From: Candidatus Trichofilum aggregatum
GTDB lineage: Bacteria > Chloroflexota > Anaerolineae > Promineifilales > Promineifilaceae
Length of the DNA: 7,382 nt
Direction of reading: 5' to 3'
Assembly (NCBI GenBank): GCA_016716885.1
Contig: JADJUV010000140.1
Location: 1 to 7,382 of the forward strand
Numbering within the stretch: position 1 is the stretch's first letter; every line of letters starts with the position of its first letter. The notes beneath the pieces were generated by a model. That model was not told where the DNA came from, made no database searches, and was given only the letters and a program-made list of their open reading frames with translations. Shown one piece after another: positions 7,064 to 7,382 of this stretch. The position numbers were made by a program, and so were the translations under genes.

Positions 7064-7253
7064 TCTAACCTGGACGAGCCAGAATCGTAACCGTTCAGCC
7101 TTCCGAAGGTTTGTTCCACTGGTCAATAACTCTAACGAAACCTTCGGAAGGTTGTTTCACCAGAGGGACTGAACGCTTACTGATATTCTTGCTAACTGTA
7201 CAAGAAGTCAACTCGTCAGGTAGTACTAATATGATTGCTGTGATTGTTTATTG
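7064..7253 (+). other. Structured intergenic region with paired CCTTC(C/G)GAAGG motifs
   Basis: No gene is seen. CCTTCCGAAGG (7099-7109) and CCTTCGGAAGG (7141-7151) are exact reverse complements, each itself a near-palindrome. They are also direct repeats with similar right flanks (GTTTGTTCCACTGG versus GTTGTTTCACCAG). An outer pair, CGTTCAG (7092-7098) and CTGAACG (7169-7175), brackets them. AACCTTCGGAAGGTT followed by GTTT could be a weak terminator of the membrane-protein gene. A mobile-element remnant or a structured RNA is also possible. Confidence 0.5.
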
Positions 7254-7290
7254 GACCCGTCGGGCGGCAGATTCCCGGCGGGTCTTTTGT
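7254..7290 (+). terminator. Rho-independent terminator
   Basis: An 11-bp stem, GACCCGTCGGG (7254-7264) with CCCGGCGGGTC (7274-7284), contains one G-T pair and closes a 9-base loop. It is followed by TTTTGTT (7285-7291). This is a strong intrinsic terminator on the + strand, 190 bases after the membrane-protein stop and immediately before the next gene. The distance suggests that the long 3' region, or a small RNA in it, is transcribed. Confidence 0.85.
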
Positions 7291-7304
7291 TGAGTGGTGA
7301 AAGT

Positions 7305-7382
7305 TTGGAACAGTTTACTGCGGCCGCGATCCCCTTTGGTCTCACCCTCTCTCCCCACCAATTGGGCCAATTTGAGCAATAC
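7305..7382 (+). CDS. rsmG: Probable RsmG (16S rRNA m7G methyltransferase), 5' fragment
   Basis: The open frame reaching the window edge reads (L/M)EQFTAAAIPFGLTLSPHQLGQFEQY. The LTLSPHQLGQFEQY segment matches the N-terminal helix typical of RsmG/GidB, which methylates a guanine of 16S rRNA with S-adenosylmethionine. Only about 26 codons are present and none of the SAM-binding motifs, so the call rests on this short pattern. The start is probably TTG at 7305, with GGTGAAAG upstream as a weak ribosome-binding site; an in-frame TTG at 7290 overlaps the terminator tail and is less likely. One GCGGCCGC copy encodes the Ala-Ala-Ala. Confidence 0.5.
   Translation, partial: MEQFTAAAIPFGLTLSPHQLGQFEQY

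Larger units (their letters stand above)
371..7327. repeat. Thirteen dispersed copies of the palindrome GCGGCCGC
   Basis: Copies start at 371, 687, 758, 1201, 1437, 2438, 2820, 3360, 3438, 5071, 5419, 5578 and 7320, each 8 bp and identical on both strands. Base composition alone predicts well under one. All lie in coding sequence once frames are corrected. Eleven read GCG GCC GC(G/A) = Ala-Ala-Ala; those at 371 and 758 read Arg-Pro-Arg/His. None is found in the Rpn gene or the membrane-protein gene. The pattern resembles HIP1-type iterated palindromes; no function can be read from the sequence. Confidence 0.9.

Noticed and set aside
7189..7231. Possible promoter (TTGCTA with TACTAAT) before the terminator
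   Set aside because: The spacing between the two boxes is about 29 bases, far from the usual 16-18.
1..7382. tRNA, rRNA, CRISPR array, transposase with terminal repeats, or a dedicated defence system
   Set aside because: None is visible. Uma2 and Rpn are nuclease-fold families, but here they are separated by a thiolase and repeats and do not form a recognisable defence operon.

Overview
The window is a moderately GC-rich bacterial contig with every recognisable gene on the + strand. The gene content suggests an environmental Chloroflexota (Anaerolineae-like) genome, but this is a taxonomic inference only. The pointers are a Uma2-type nuclease, an Rpn-family PD-(D/E)xK protein beginning MAKSADIGSKRL, and intergenic CACAGATT/AATCCGTG repeats.

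Layout: hutH (histidine ammonia-lyase, 30-1575, split over several frames); a repeat-filled gap holding what looks like the orphaned start of a lost gene (1576-1810); a Uma2 family protein (1811-2452); a thiolase (2529-3797); an Rpn-family nuclease in pieces (3879 to about 4775); an extended SDR, dihydroflavonol-reductase-like (4780-5742, N-terminus scrambled); an unnamed polytopic membrane protein rich in paired histidines (5939-7063); a structured intergenic region ending in a strong intrinsic terminator (7064-7290); and the first 26 codons of a probable rsmG running off the edge. The genes do not form one obvious pathway. hutH starts histidine degradation, and the thiolase and SDR suggest acyl-CoA or lipid/secondary metabolism. 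Uma2 and Rpn are accessory nuclease families that often sit among repeats.

The strongest unexplained signal is an 8-bp palindrome, GCGGCCGC, present 13 times in 7.4 kb where composition predicts less than one. It lies in five or six different genes. In 11 of 13 cases it is read as Ala-Ala-Ala, and every Ala-Ala-Ala I can find in the window is written with it. This resembles the HIP1 highly iterated palindrome of cyanobacteria, with a different sequence.

A second global feature limits the annotation. hutH, the Rpn gene and the SDR each carry clusters of single-base indels, mostly lost G/C in short G-runs. The protein sequence stays conserved when frames are switched. Uma2, the thiolase and the membrane protein are intact. 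I read this mainly as local sequence error rather than gene decay.
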